In this document: piece by piece, positions 28,459 through 37,252 of the stretch | Numbering within the stretch: position 1 is the first letter of the stretch | Layout of the letters: every line of letters starts with the position of its first letter | NCBI GenBank assembly: GCA_963734665.1 | Contig: CAVTIR010000010.1 | Coordinates: forward strand, 248,001 to 312,000 | Length of the DNA stretch: 64,000 bases | Origin: Trebonia sp963734665 | Lineage (GTDB): Bacteria > Actinomycetota > Actinomycetes > Streptosporangiales > Streptosporangiaceae | Reading direction: 5' to 3' | The notes under the pieces: generated by a model | Seen by the model: the letters and a program-made list of their open reading frames with translations, nothing else | What the model was told of the DNA's origin: nothing | Database searches by the model: none | Program-made: the position numbers and the translations under genes

Positions 28459-29784
28459 ATGACGACACCGCCGGCCGCCCAGGTCCCTGCGGCGCGCGGC
28501 GCGCGCACGCTGCATTTGTCGGAGCTGCTCCGGCGCCCGATCACTGATTCTGGCGGTGAACCGGTCGGGCGGCTCACCGATGTCATCGTGCGGCTTAGCG
28601 GCGCGGAACGCCCGGCGGTCACCGGCCTGGTCGCGGCGGTCGGCGGCAGGGAGGTGTTCGTTCCGGCCGGGCAGGTGGCTTCACTGGACGGTGAGGTGAT
28701 CAGGCTCACCAGCGCCCGGATCGACCTGCGGCGATTCGAGCGGCGCGAGGGCGAGGTACTGCTCCGGGCCGACGTGCTCGGGCACAGGCTGATCGACGTG
28801 GAGACCGCGCACCTGGTGCGGGCGGCCGATCTTGAGCTGGAGTTCCGTGACGGGCAGTGGGTGCTGGAGGGGGTGGATACCCGCCGCAGGCCGCGCCGCC
28901 TGCCCTGGCGGCGGCGCGGGCCGGGCCGGGACGCGGGTGAGCCCGAAGGGCATGTATTCCGTGACTGGTCCAGGTTCGAGCCGCTTATCGGCCATGCGGG
29001 GAGCGCCGTGACGCGCGGCCCGTTCGGGCGAGTCCGGCGGCTGAAGCCCGCGCAGATCGCAGACCTGATCGAGGATGCGTCCAAGGAGGAGGAGACCGAG
29101 ATCCTCGGGCAGGTGCACGCCGACCCTGAGCTTGAGGCGGACGTCTTCGAGGAGCTCGATGAGGACCTGGCCACCCGGCTGCTCGGCGCCCGCACCGACG
29201 CCGAGATCGCGGAGGTGCTGTCCCGGATGCGCGCCGACGACGCGGCGGACGCCATCGCCGAGCTCCCGCAGCGGCGGCGCCAGCAGGTCCTGGACCTGCT
29301 GCCCGCCGGGCAGCGGACCAAGGTGATGACCTTGATGGGGTTCAACCCGGCCAGCGCCGGGGGCCTGATGGGGCTGGAGTTCCTGGCCCTTGCGCCAGAC
29401 CAGACCGTCGGGGAGGCGCTGGCTGCCGTCGGCAGCGCGCACGGCCTTCAGCCGGAGGCGCTGACCAGCGTGCATGTGGTGGACGAGGGGGGGCTGCTGC
29501 TTGGCGTCGCGAGCGTGGTCAGGCTGCTGCAATCGGATCCGGCCGTTGGCCTTGCCGAAGTCTGCGACGACGATCCGGTGCGGATCGGTCCGGACACCGA
29601 CATGGTCGACGTCGCCGTGCTGATGAGCGACTACAACCTGATCACCATCCCCGTCGTCGATGAGCGCCGCCACATGGTCGGCGTGGTCACGGTGGACGAC
29701 GTGCTCGAGGCGGCCCTGCCCGAGGACTGGCGCAGACGCGGGGCCGCGCAGCCGCCCGACGCGCGCCATGGGCAGGGGCCATGA
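28459..29784 (+). CDS. Soluble MgtE-type Mg2+ sensor protein (PRC-barrel-like, MgtE N domain, CBS pair)
   Basis: 441 residues without membrane helices. About 1-120 resembles two PRC-barrel-like modules (ITDSGGEPVGRLTDVIV; RADVLGHRLIDVETAHLV). About 195-300 is the MgtE N domain (DLIEDASKEEETEILGQV, then DAIAELPQRRRQQVLDLLP). About 300-430 is a CBS pair (TSVHVVDEGGLLLGVASV; LITIPVVDERRHMVGVVTVDDVLE). In MgtE these domains sense cytosolic Mg2+ and gate the channel; here the channel domain is absent. The stop overlaps the next ATG (29781-29784), so it is coupled to the Nramp-related transporter. Confidence 0.88.
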   Translation: MTTPPAAQVPAARGARTLHLSELLRRPITDSGGEPVGRLTDVIVRLSGAERPAVTGLVAAVGGREVFVPAGQVASLDGEVIRLTSARIDLRRFERREGEVLLRADVLGHRLIDVETAHLVRAADLELEFRDGQWVLEGVDTRRRPRRLPWRRRGPGRDAGEPEGHVFRDWSRFEPLIGHAGSAVTRGPFGRVRRLKPAQIADLIEDASKEEETEILGQVHADPELEADVFEELDEDLATRLLGARTDAEIAEVLSRMRADDAADAIAELPQRRRQQVLDLLPAGQRTKVMTLMGFNPASAGGLMGLEFLALAPDQTVGEALAAVGSAHGLQPEALTSVHVVDEGGLLLGVASVVRLLQSDPAVGLAEVCDDDPVRIGPDTDMVDVAVLMSDYNLITIPVVDERRHMVGVVTVDDVLEAALPEDWRRRGAAQPPDARHGQGP

Positions 29785-31493
29785 CGGAGCCGGCAAGCGA
29801 GGCGCCGGAGGCAGGAACGCCGCAGGCGGAGAGCGCGGGCCCCGGTAAAGGCGCGGTGCCGCCGCAGCGGAGCCAGCTGCGGCCGAGCGCGGTGCGGGAC
29901 GAGGCGCACCTCGGCGACATCGAAGGAGCGCTCGGCCGGATCCGGCTGGGCGAAGAGGACCGCGAGCGCAGCCTGCGGCGGCGACTGCTGACTTTCCTGG
30001 CGATCATGGGTCCCGGGCTGATCGTGATGGTCGGCGACAACGACGCAGGCGGTGTGTCCACCTACGCGCAGTCTGGCCAGAACTACGGCTACACCCTGCT
30101 GTGGGTGCTCCTGCTGCTGATCCCGGTCCTGCTCGTCAACCAGGAGATGGTAGTCCGGCTCGGCGCGGTCACTGGCGTCGGGCACGCCCGGCTGATCATC
30201 GAGCGGTTCGGCAGGTTCTGGGGCGCCTTCAGCGTCGGCGACCTGTTCCTGCTCAACTTCCTGACCATCGTCACTGAGTTCATCGGCGTTTCGCTGGCGC
30301 TGCGCTTCTTCGGCGTCAGCCCGTACGTCTCGGTGCCGGTCGCCGCCGTCCTGCTGGTGGGCATCACCGCCAGCGGCAGCTTCCGCCGGTGGGAAAGCGC
30401 CTTGCTCCTGTTCATCGTGGTGAGCCTGGTGCTGGTCCCGCTGGCCCTGCTGTCGGGACCGCATTGGGGATCGATCGCGTACCACTTCGTGGTGCCTGGC
30501 GTCCAGGGCGGCGTCAACTCGACGGCGGTCCTGCTGATCATCGCGATCGTCGGCACCACCGTTGCGCCCTGGCAGCTGTTCTTCCAGCAGTCCAACGTGA
30601 TCGACAAGCGGATCACGCCGCGGTTCATCGGCTACGAGCGGGCCGACACCGCGGTCGGTTCCCTCGTCGTCATCGGCGGGGCGGCGGCGATCGAGGTAGT
30701 GGCCGTCTACGCGGTCCGCGGCACGGACCTCGCCGGGAAGTTCACCGACGCGCTCGGCACCGCCCGCGCGCTGGAAGGCCATAGCTACATATTCGGCGCG
30801 CTGTTCGCCATCGTGCTGCTGGACGCGAGCATCATCGGCGCCTCGGCGGTGACCCTGTCCACCAGCTACGCGTTCGGTGACGTGTTCAACATGAAGCACT
30901 CGCTGCACCGCAGCTTCAAGGACGCCAAGGGGTTCTACGCGACCTACTCGGCGCAGGTCGCGCTGGCAGCGGGCATCGTGCTCATCCCCAGGGCGCCGCT
31001 CGGGCTGATCACCACCAGCGTCCAGGCCCTGGCCGGGGTCCTGCTGCCGAGCGCGAGCGTGTTCCTGCTGCTGCTGTGCAACGACCGCGAGGTACTCGGC
31101 CCGTGGGCCAACCCGCGCTGGCTGAACGTCGTAGCCGGCTTCATCATCAGCGTGCTGCTCCTGCTGTCGGCCACGCTGATGGCCGGCACCCTGTTCCCCA
31201 GCGTGAACTCGGCGCTGGTCGCACTCTGGCTGGCCGCGGTGTTCGCCGTCGGCGCGGCGGCGGCGCTGATCTGGATGCAGGTTAGAGGACGGCGCCGGGC
31301 CGCCGCCGCGCCGGCCGCCCCTGCCCCCGCCTCCCGGGCCGAACGCGCCAACTGGCGGATGCCGCCGGTGGCCCTGCTCAAGCCCGTGGTCTGGGCCCCG
31401 GCGACCAGGCTGGCGATGCTGGTACTCCGCGGCTACCTCGTCATCTCGGTCATCCTGCTGATCGTCAAGGCGATCCAGCTGGGACGCGGCTGA
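29781..31493 (+). CDS. Nramp-related divalent metal (probably Mg2+) transporter
   Basis: 570 residues with about 11 helices. Helix 1 has GDNDAGGVSTYAQSG where classical Mn/Fe Nramp proteins have DPGN, and helix 6 reads TTVAPWQLFFQQSNVIDK where they have an Ala-Met-x-His-type site. The missing metal-selecting Met and altered helix 1 are features of Nramp-related magnesium transporters. A long charged N-terminus (about 70 residues) precedes helix 1. Coupled to the MgtE-sensor gene. Substrate is inferred. Confidence 0.82.
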   Translation: MTEPASEAPEAGTPQAESAGPGKGAVPPQRSQLRPSAVRDEAHLGDIEGALGRIRLGEEDRERSLRRRLLTFLAIMGPGLIVMVGDNDAGGVSTYAQSGQNYGYTLLWVLLLLIPVLLVNQEMVVRLGAVTGVGHARLIIERFGRFWGAFSVGDLFLLNFLTIVTEFIGVSLALRFFGVSPYVSVPVAAVLLVGITASGSFRRWESALLLFIVVSLVLVPLALLSGPHWGSIAYHFVVPGVQGGVNSTAVLLIIAIVGTTVAPWQLFFQQSNVIDKRITPRFIGYERADTAVGSLVVIGGAAAIEVVAVYAVRGTDLAGKFTDALGTARALEGHSYIFGALFAIVLLDASIIGASAVTLSTSYAFGDVFNMKHSLHRSFKDAKGFYATYSAQVALAAGIVLIPRAPLGLITTSVQALAGVLLPSASVFLLLLCNDREVLGPWANPRWLNVVAGFIISVLLLLSATLMAGTLFPSVNSALVALWLAAVFAVGAAAALIWMQVRGRRRAAAAPAAPAPASRAERANWRMPPVALLKPVVWAPATRLAMLVLRGYLVISVILLIVKAIQLGRG

Positions 31494-31557
31494 CCCGGCC
31501 GACCGCCCGCAATTAGGAGCGGCGGGCAGGCTGCCTTCCGACGCGTTCCCTTCCGCC

Positions 31558-32082
31558 TCAGGACGGAGGGGGCGTGAGGTCAGTCCCGGGGTCCTCGCCG
31601 GTGAGCGAGGTGTCAATGACCGGCACGGGGTCGAGGCCGAGCTTCTCCGCGATCCGGGTCAGTAGGATGTCCTGCGCGGCGAGATGGCCTTGCACGTGCG
31701 CCATTTCGTGCAGGGTGGCGCTGGCGTCATGGAATGTTGCCTCCGCGCGCTGGTCCGCTGCGGCGGCCTGCACGTTCTGCCCGACCATGATGACCGACAG
31801 CAGCACCAGCTGCAGGAAGGTCTGCGCCACCCAGGACACGATCGCCGCCGGACCGCTGCGGATCGCGTCCGGGAGGCTGATCAGGTCGAACAACGCGAAC
31901 GCGTACGCGCACCACATGCTCCCGACCAGCTTGGTGACCAGCAGTGCGACACGGGTGTTGAACCGGTTGACCGCGGTTCTCCGGGGGAACAGGTCGGACA
32001 CCTTCACCGGGCGGTCGGCGTGCCGTGCTGCAATATGCGGATGGCGGATGTACTGGTAAAGTGCCAAGACATTGCCTTTCAT
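31558..32082 (-). CDS. DUF1003-like two-helix membrane protein
   Basis: About 174 residues from ATG 32082 (MKGNVLALYQYIRHPH). FNTRVALLVTKLVGSMWCAYAFALFDLISL and a second helix ending LLSVIMVGQNVQAAAADQRAEATFHDA in pieces; the QN-x-QAA-x3-Q-RAE pattern after the second helix is typical of DUF1003-like proteins. Function unknown. No clear ribosome site; the frame is open to 32160. Convergent with the Nramp-related gene. Confidence 0.7.
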   Translation of the reverse strand: MKGNVLALYQYIRHPHIAARHADRPVKVSDLFPRRTAVNRFNTRVALLVTKLVGSMWCAYAFALFDLISLPDAIRSGPAAIVSWVAQTFLQLVLLSVIMVGQNVQAAAADQRAEATFHDASATLHEMAHVQGHLAAQDILLTRIAEKLGLDPVPVIDTSLTGEDPGTDLTPPPS

Positions 32083-32242
32083 CGGGGAGCAGGAAGCTAC
32101 TGCCGCCTGGCGCCCGGGACCCCGGACTCCGCCGGGGCGCGCAGCGGCCGCAGCAGCCATTCGGCCGACGCCAGGCTACTGGTGACCGATACCCGGTGAC
32201 GGGAGAGCATCGTCATCGGAGCACTTCCCCGTCGCTGTGGAC

Positions 32243-32260
32243 GTTGCGATCCCTCCTTAC
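32243..32260. repeat. Solitary copy of the CRISPR-like repeat 5' half
   Basis: ACGTTGCGATCCCTCC here is identical to the 5' half of the repeats at 39583 and 39649. The 3' half (GGGATCATG) is absent, so it may be a relic or a chance fragment of a dispersed sequence. Confidence 0.4.
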
Positions 32261-32356
32261 GACGCAGCCCCCGGACACCCGTGGCACGAGATAGGCGCGT
32301 AAGTGCTTGGCCATGTGGAGGCTAATGGTGCCGACTGCGGTTCAGTGCCCGGTTTG

Positions 32357-32938
32357 TTAGTCCGCGGCGCGGAATGCGGCCATGGTGAGCGCACGGGCGG
32401 TGTGCACGGCGCTATCGACCGCGTCCGGCCTGCTCAGCTCGCACAGGTCGGTGAGCGTGAACAGCGCGTCGGCGCTAACCACCACGGCCAGGTCGCGCCG
32501 GAGTTGCGCGAGGGCGACCTGATCAAGCCGGTCTGCGGCTGGAGCGAGCGCGGCATCGATCAGGCCGAACCGGTGCCCGGGCCGTCGCGCGGCTGTCCCG
32601 GGCCTGGTGATCGAGCCTGCGATCATCGCGCGGACCGCGCTCTCGTTGGCCAGCACGCCGTCCAGCAGCAGCCTCGCCGCGAAACCGATCCGCTCGACCG
32701 GATCCGCGCTGTCCGCGACCGGCGCGAGCGCCTTGGCCGGGTCCGGCCAGGTGCCCTGGTCGGCTTCCAGCAGCAGCGTGACCAGATCGGGGAAGTACCG
32801 GTAGGCGGTCGCCTCGGAGACAAGCGCCGCCTTCGCGACCGACGACATGGTGATCTCCGCACCAGATCTGGCCAGCTCATGGACCGCCTGCACGATAGCG
32901 GCGCGGGTACGCGCCTTCTGGTTCACCCGGGTTCCCAC
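32357..32938 (-). CDS. TetR-family transcriptional regulator
   Basis: 193 residues. N-terminal helix-turn-helix TRAAIVQAVHELARSG, ITMSSVAKAALVSEATAYRYFPDLVTLL in pieces; helical ligand domain follows. GTG at 32938 or 32926. Divergent from the hydrolase-cupin pair with two inverted repeats in the shared region, so those genes are the likely targets. Confidence 0.88.
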   Translation of the reverse strand: MGTRVNQKARTRAAIVQAVHELARSGAEITMSSVAKAALVSEATAYRYFPDLVTLLLEADQGTWPDPAKALAPVADSADPVERIGFAARLLLDGVLANESAVRAMIAGSITRPGTAARRPGHRFGLIDAALAPAADRLDQVALAQLRRDLAVVVSADALFTLTDLCELSRPDAVDSAVHTARALTMAAFRAAD

Positions 32939-32977
32939 TCACCTATGGTGCCCTCCACGCGTGCTTCCGTCAAGCAG

Positions 32978-33047
32978 ACTCTCATTAAGAGAGAAGGCTT
33001 GCATAATCTACTGCCCGGTCCTAAGCTTCGTGAGAGTCAACTCTTAC
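32978..33047. promoter_or_regulatory. Two inverted repeats, candidate TetR operators
   Basis: ACTCTCA-T-TAAGAGA at 32978-32992 and TGAGAGT-CA-ACTCTTA at 33031-33046 are built from the same half-site in opposite order. CATAAT at 33003 could be a -10. The second repeat ends just before the ribosome site (GAAGGAG) of the hydrolase. Confidence 0.5.
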
Positions 33048-33062
33048 GAAGGAGTCCATTAG

Positions 33063-33833
33063 ATGTCGACATACACCGTTAATGCGGGCCGACTGGGGCC
33101 GGTGCGGGTAGACGTGACCGAGTACGGCGCGGGGCGGCCGTTCCTGCTGCTACACGGCGGGGCCGGGCCGCAGTCGGTGACCGGGTTCGGCGAGATGCTG
33201 GCCGCGACCGGATCGCGGGTGATCGTGCCGGTGCACCCCGGGTTCGGCGGGACGGCCCGGCCGGAGTACCTGCACAGCATGCGCGGCCTCGCGCTCACCT
33301 ATACCCATCTGCTCGACGAACTGGACCTGACCGACGTGACCATCATCGGCAACTCGGTCGGCGGGTGGATCGCGGCCGAGATGGCCGTCCACGCAAGCCC
33401 GCGGATCAGCGGCGTCGTCCTGGCCGACGCCGGCGGACTGGAGGTCGACGACCACTCAGGCGCCGACTTCTTCTCACTCACGCCCGGCCAGGTCACCGAG
33501 ATGGCCTTCTACCAGCCGGAGAAGTTCCGTGTCGATGTCTCCGCGCTGCCGGAGCAGGCGAAGACGGCCATGGCGGGCAACCGGGCCGCGCTGCAGGCCT
33601 ACACCATCCAGGGCATGACCGACCCATCGCTGCTCGGCCAGCTCAGTTCGGTGCGCGTCCCGGTGCTTGTGGTGTGGGGCGCCGCCGACCGCATCTACCC
33701 GCCGGAGCACGGGGAGGCATTCGCCAAGGCCATACCCGGCGCGCGGCTGGTCATAATCGACGAGGCCGGGCACCTGCCGCAACTGGAGGCGCCGTCGGCG
33801 CTGCTCGCGGCCGTCCAGGACTTCACCCGATGA
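33063..33833 (+). CDS. Alpha/beta hydrolase
   Basis: 256 residues. HGG oxyanion region (FLLLHGGAGPQS), nucleophile elbow GNSVGG, acid in VVWGAADRIYP and His in DEAGHLPQLEAP, a full catalytic triad. ATG behind GAAGGAG. The stop overlaps the cupin ATG. Substrate unknown; control by the adjacent TetR protein is likely. Confidence 0.9.
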   Translation: MSTYTVNAGRLGPVRVDVTEYGAGRPFLLLHGGAGPQSVTGFGEMLAATGSRVIVPVHPGFGGTARPEYLHSMRGLALTYTHLLDELDLTDVTIIGNSVGGWIAAEMAVHASPRISGVVLADAGGLEVDDHSGADFFSLTPGQVTEMAFYQPEKFRVDVSALPEQAKTAMAGNRAALQAYTIQGMTDPSLLGQLSSVRVPVLVVWGAADRIYPPEHGEAFAKAIPGARLVIIDEAGHLPQLEAPSALLAAVQDFTR

Positions 33834-34270
33834 GCGAGATCCGGATGACCGGCCCAGACGACGGGGAGGTCACGCTCTCCGGGCCGGTCAGCCTGCGGAT
33901 ACTCGAAGACGGCGGCACGACCGCGCACCGCCTCGGGATAGCCGAGATCGTGATCGCGCCGCACACCGAGGGGCCGCCACAGCACCGGCACCGCGAGCAC
34001 GACGAAGGCTTCTACGTGGTATCCGGCACGGTGCGGTTCACCAGCGGCGACACGTGGTTCGACGCGCCGGCCCGCACGCTGGTGATGGTTCCGCCGGGCG
34101 CGCCGCACAGCTTCGCCAACCCCGGAGACGAGCCGGCCATCGTGCTGAACACCTTCACGCCGGACCTCTACATCGGGTACTTTCGCGAACTGCGCGACCA
34201 GATCACCGCTGGACGGCCGCTGTCCCCTGAACTCATCGGCGAGACCATGCGGCATTACGCCACCTATTAG
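33830..34270 (+). CDS. Cupin-domain protein
   Basis: 146 residues, coupled to the hydrolase by ATGA. Cupin motif 1 is HRHREHDEGFYVVSG (metal-binding His and Glu) and motif 2 PPGAPHSFANPGDEP. Probably binds a metal; may act on or isomerise a small product of the hydrolase. Confidence 0.88.
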   Translation: MSEIRMTGPDDGEVTLSGPVSLRILEDGGTTAHRLGIAEIVIAPHTEGPPQHRHREHDEGFYVVSGTVRFTSGDTWFDAPARTLVMVPPGAPHSFANPGDEPAIVLNTFTPDLYIGYFRELRDQITAGRPLSPELIGETMRHYATY

Positions 34271-34605
34271 CCGTCTGTACCCAGGCCGCTCACCCGCCCG
34301 CCGTGCCCTGCTCACCGCCCATAGCAGCCACACTCTCAGCTCCTCGCCGGATGCCCGGCCGCCGGGGCGGAGCCGGGTCGACCCGTTCACCGGCAGGAGA
34401 CCGAGGAGGTCCCCGGCACCATCTTCAAGCGCGCCAAGGCTGAAGTAAACGGTCGTACAGGCACCGGGTCGCAGTCATGCCCGGGTCTCCCTACTGCTTG
34501 CCCCGGAATCTTGATTTGGGATGGCGGGCGGCCCCGGCACTGGCTGTCATTGGGCCGTGTCTGTCCTGGTGCCCGATAGCCGCTTGCGGCGGCGGGCGAG
34601 CGCGG
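34271..34605. other. Intergenic, no gene seen
   Basis: 335 bases between the convergent cupin and YihY genes. A short plus-frame stretch reads RQETEEVPGTIFKRAKAEV and may be a gene relic, but it has no start or family match. Confidence 0.4.
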
Positions 34606-35586
34606 TTACCGAGGGCGCCCTTGCCGGATGGCGTCGGATGCGGCCTGGTCGGCCGCCTGATCGCCGAAGCCGACGCCGATCACCTGGTCATCGCGGCGCT
34701 GTTCGGCGTGGGCGAGTGCGGAAAGCACCTGCCGGTCGGCATCGGTCGGCTCGTCGCTCAGGGGGAGGGCCCGCGGGTAGAGCCGGCGGGCCAGGACGGG
34801 GTTCAGTTCCGCGGCGTACATGCTGAGCTTGGCCAGCAGCAGCAGGAACGCCACGATGCCGATGACCGTGCCGAACGCCCCGTAGGTCGCCGAGGCGTTC
34901 TTCAGCTCGTGGGTCACCAGCCCGGTGCCGATGGTGATCAGCGCGGTGAACGCCACCCCGCCAGCGATTGCCCCGGGGAGCAGCCCGCGCGGCCCTACCG
35001 CCTTGGCGGTGAGCAGGGTGAAGCTGGCGAAGTACAGCCCGCAGTTGATCACCACGAGGCCGGCCAGGATCGGGATCCTGATCGCGTAGCTTGTCGTGCC
35101 CGCGGTGGCGTAACCGGTGACGAACGCGTTCACGACGAACGCGAAGCCAATGGTGAACAGCCCGGCCAGGCTGCGTCCCAGCCGGGGGAGGAAGCCACTG
35201 CGCTGCACCTGCGGGATATTCCAGGCCGTGGCCATCGCCAGCTGCGCGGTCTGGGTCACGCCCTGGGCCCCGTACAGCAGCCCGACCAGGCCGATAACCA
35301 GGCCGAGCGTGCTGCCGTGCAGCGCGCTGCGGCTTGCGGGGTTGAAGTTGGAGCCGACTACCGGAAACTCGTGCAGCGTCCGGAGGATGCCCGTTCCGAT
35401 CGACTCCGCACCGATGAATCCGAATATCGTCATCACGACGAGCAGCAGCGGGAAGATCGCCGTAAACCCGTACCACGCCAGCGCGACGACCACGAGGTTG
35501 GCGTTATCGTCGCCGAATTTCTTCACCACCGCGTACGGCACGCCGGCCCAGCGGACCCGCCGCTGCCAGCCGTCCACCGCCCCCAT
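34606..35586 (-). CDS. YihY/BrkB-family inner-membrane protein
   Basis: 326 residues, six or so helices. Typical stretches are DDNANLVVVALAWYGFTAIFPLLLV (in parts), LVIGLVGLLYGAQG and ASATYGAFGTVIGIVAFLLLLAKL. Family function is unknown. ATG at 35586 or GTG at 35589. The C-terminal 70 residues are soluble and Asp/Gln-rich. Confidence 0.85.
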   Translation of the reverse strand: MGAVDGWQRRVRWAGVPYAVVKKFGDDNANLVVVALAWYGFTAIFPLLLVVMTIFGFIGAESIGTGILRTLHEFPVVGSNFNPASRSALHGSTLGLVIGLVGLLYGAQGVTQTAQLAMATAWNIPQVQRSGFLPRLGRSLAGLFTIGFAFVVNAFVTGYATAGTTSYAIRIPILAGLVVINCGLYFASFTLLTAKAVGPRGLLPGAIAGGVAFTALITIGTGLVTHELKNASATYGAFGTVIGIVAFLLLLAKLSMYAAELNPVLARRLYPRALPLSDEPTDADRQVLSALAHAEQRRDDQVIGVGFGDQAADQAASDAIRQGRPR

Positions 35587-35624
35587 CACCGTGCGGCTGG
35601 TGGACGCGTTAGCCGTGCGGGGGG

Positions 35625-36177
35625 TTATGAGCGGAGCGGCGAGCTAGCCGCGGCGTCAGTCGGCGTCCCGGCGAGAACCTGAGCCGCGATGCGGACCCGG
35701 AGGCTTTCCAACTCGTCCGACTGCCGGGCCGCCCGCGCGAGGAGCTCGTCCAGTTGCGCGGTGTCGAGCCGGCTGTCGCGCTCGGCGACGGTACGGAGGG
35801 TCCGCCATCCGGCGGCCTTGCCTTCCACGCCGAGCCGGAGCATCTCCGTCTCTTCGAGATCGCTGAGCGGAGATCGCGTGAGCAGGTGCCCGTTGAACTT
35901 AAGGCGCCCGGCCTTCTCGCCGGCCCACGCGGCGAACATCTTGTAGCCGCGGATCTTGATTTCCCAGGGTGGTCATGATCTTGATGAGCGCGGACCGGTC
36001 CGCCGCAATCTCGCTGACCAGCCTTTTCCGGTCCGTGTCCGACTCGGATCCCGACTCAGCGGACGCAGCCATCCGCCGCACCAGCTCCAGGCCGACGGTG
36101 GCGCCGGCCAGATGGTCGTTAAGGTAGACGCCGAGAACGTCTCGTTCCGTGCGGTGTGTGGTTTTCGTAGTCATCAC
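35625..36177 (-). pseudogene. Frameshifted hypothetical gene (two halves of one protein)
   Basis: The 5' half (36177 inward) reads HLAGATVGLELVRRMA and DRSALIKIMTTLG; the 3' half reads KIRGYKMFAAWAGEKAGRLKFNG and LRLGVEGKAAGWRTL in another frame. Joined, they form one protein of about 175 residues of a type common in actinomycetes. The shift falls near 35958-35965 at GGGAAATC on the coding strand, so one added base explains it. Either a real mutation or a sequencing error. Confidence 0.7.
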
Positions 36178-36205
36178 CTTCTCCTTCCCATGCGAAGCCG
36201 GCTAT

Positions 36206-36958
36206 TCATCTTCCCGGGTGAATCCACCCCTGGGCGAGCCGTTCCAGCGGATGCGGCCGGACTCCCGACGGCGCCAGCACGATGCCGTCCGGCCGTACCG
36301 CGGGTGATGGCAGCGGTCGGCCACGCTGTGCTCCGCGTACCAGGTCAGTGATCCGCACCTGGATGTTCCGGTAGAAGCGCTGCTGGGTCCACCGGCCAAA
36401 CAGAAAGAAACCTAGCCGGACAATGGGGTTTCTGATGGGCGCGGGCCGCGAGTATCCCGCGACGCGGAACGCTACTTGTCCTGTCGTCAGGTGCTTGATC
36501 ACTTCGTAGCTGAGGCGGCCTTGCTCGAGGTGGCCTTCCAGCGTCTGGTAACACCAGCCCCACACGCGCTCCGGGCCGTCGCCAGCGTCCCGTTCTTCAT
36601 CGATGACTTCGGTGACCCGGACGCCGAAGTAGAAGCGCAGAGCGAAGAACCGTCCCTCAAGCAGCATGTTCCGGCCGAGCAGCGCGCTGTCCCTGCGGTA
36701 GACGCCGCGCAGGATCCGGGCGTCGGCGAACTCGTACTCACCGACCAGGTGGCATGCGGTCTCCCACAGCCCGCCGTGCTCCGGCGGGCCAGGTCCCTCC
36801 CGGCCGAGTCGCGTGGCGCTGGAGTCGACGTGCCAGTGTCCCTCAGCAGCCTCGAAGCCGCTCTCTGGAGCGTGCGCCTGATCGTAGTTGACGCGAAGTC
36901 TAGACAGCTCATCGAGCGCGGCTACGTCGTCGATCTGGCCAAGCAGCCGCTCGCGCAC
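36206..36958 (-). CDS. DUF1990-family protein 1
   Basis: 250 residues. N-terminal helical RLLGQIDDVAALDELSRLRVNYDQ in parts, then the DUF1990-like core: VWGWCYQTLEGHLEQGRLSYEV and VAFRVAGYSRPAPIRNP, with C-terminal RWTQQRFYRNIQVRI. Function unknown. GTG start directly follows the stop of the next gene upstream (TGAGTG). Confidence 0.7.
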   Translation of the reverse strand: MRERLLGQIDDVAALDELSRLRVNYDQAHAPESGFEAAEGHWHVDSSATRLGREGPGPPEHGGLWETACHLVGEYEFADARILRGVYRRDSALLGRNMLLEGRFFALRFYFGVRVTEVIDEERDAGDGPERVWGWCYQTLEGHLEQGRLSYEVIKHLTTGQVAFRVAGYSRPAPIRNPIVRLGFFLFGRWTQQRFYRNIQVRITDLVRGAQRGRPLPSPAVRPDGIVLAPSGVRPHPLERLAQGWIHPGR

Positions 36959-37174
36959 TTACTCGGTGGCTTTCAGCGAATCGCCCATCAGCCAGAACAT
37001 CGGCGGCCACAGGCCGACGAACAGCGCCCGGCGTTCGGCGTTACCTCGTTCATCCTGGTCGACGGTCTTGGCCCGGATCCACAGGCCGATGCACAAGCCA
37101 ATCGAGGCCAGCGAAGTCACGTAGAAGTGCGTGCTGCGCACCCCGGCCCTCCCCAGGGCTTCGCTCAACGTCAT
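36959..37174 (-). CDS. 71-residue putative membrane protein
   Basis: Two hydrophobic stretches (FYVTSLASIGLCIGLWIRA; ALFVGLWPPMFWLMGDSL) flank a charged loop. Ends exactly where the DUF1990 gene starts. Function unknown. ATG at 37174. Confidence 0.6.
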   Translation of the reverse strand: MTLSEALGRAGVRSTHFYVTSLASIGLCIGLWIRAKTVDQDERGNAERRALFVGLWPPMFWLMGDSLKATE

Positions 37175-37252
37175 CCGTCATCTCCCAGTCCTCGCCTGCA
37201 ACCCCCGCACCTGCGTCGCAGCAATGGCTGCCCGCTGTGCGACCATTTACGC

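Noticed and set aside
29631..31616. 661-codon minus-strand open frame opposite the Nramp-related gene
   Set aside because: Arg/Gln/Asp-rich nonsense mirror of the real plus-strand gene; no family match and no ribosome site.
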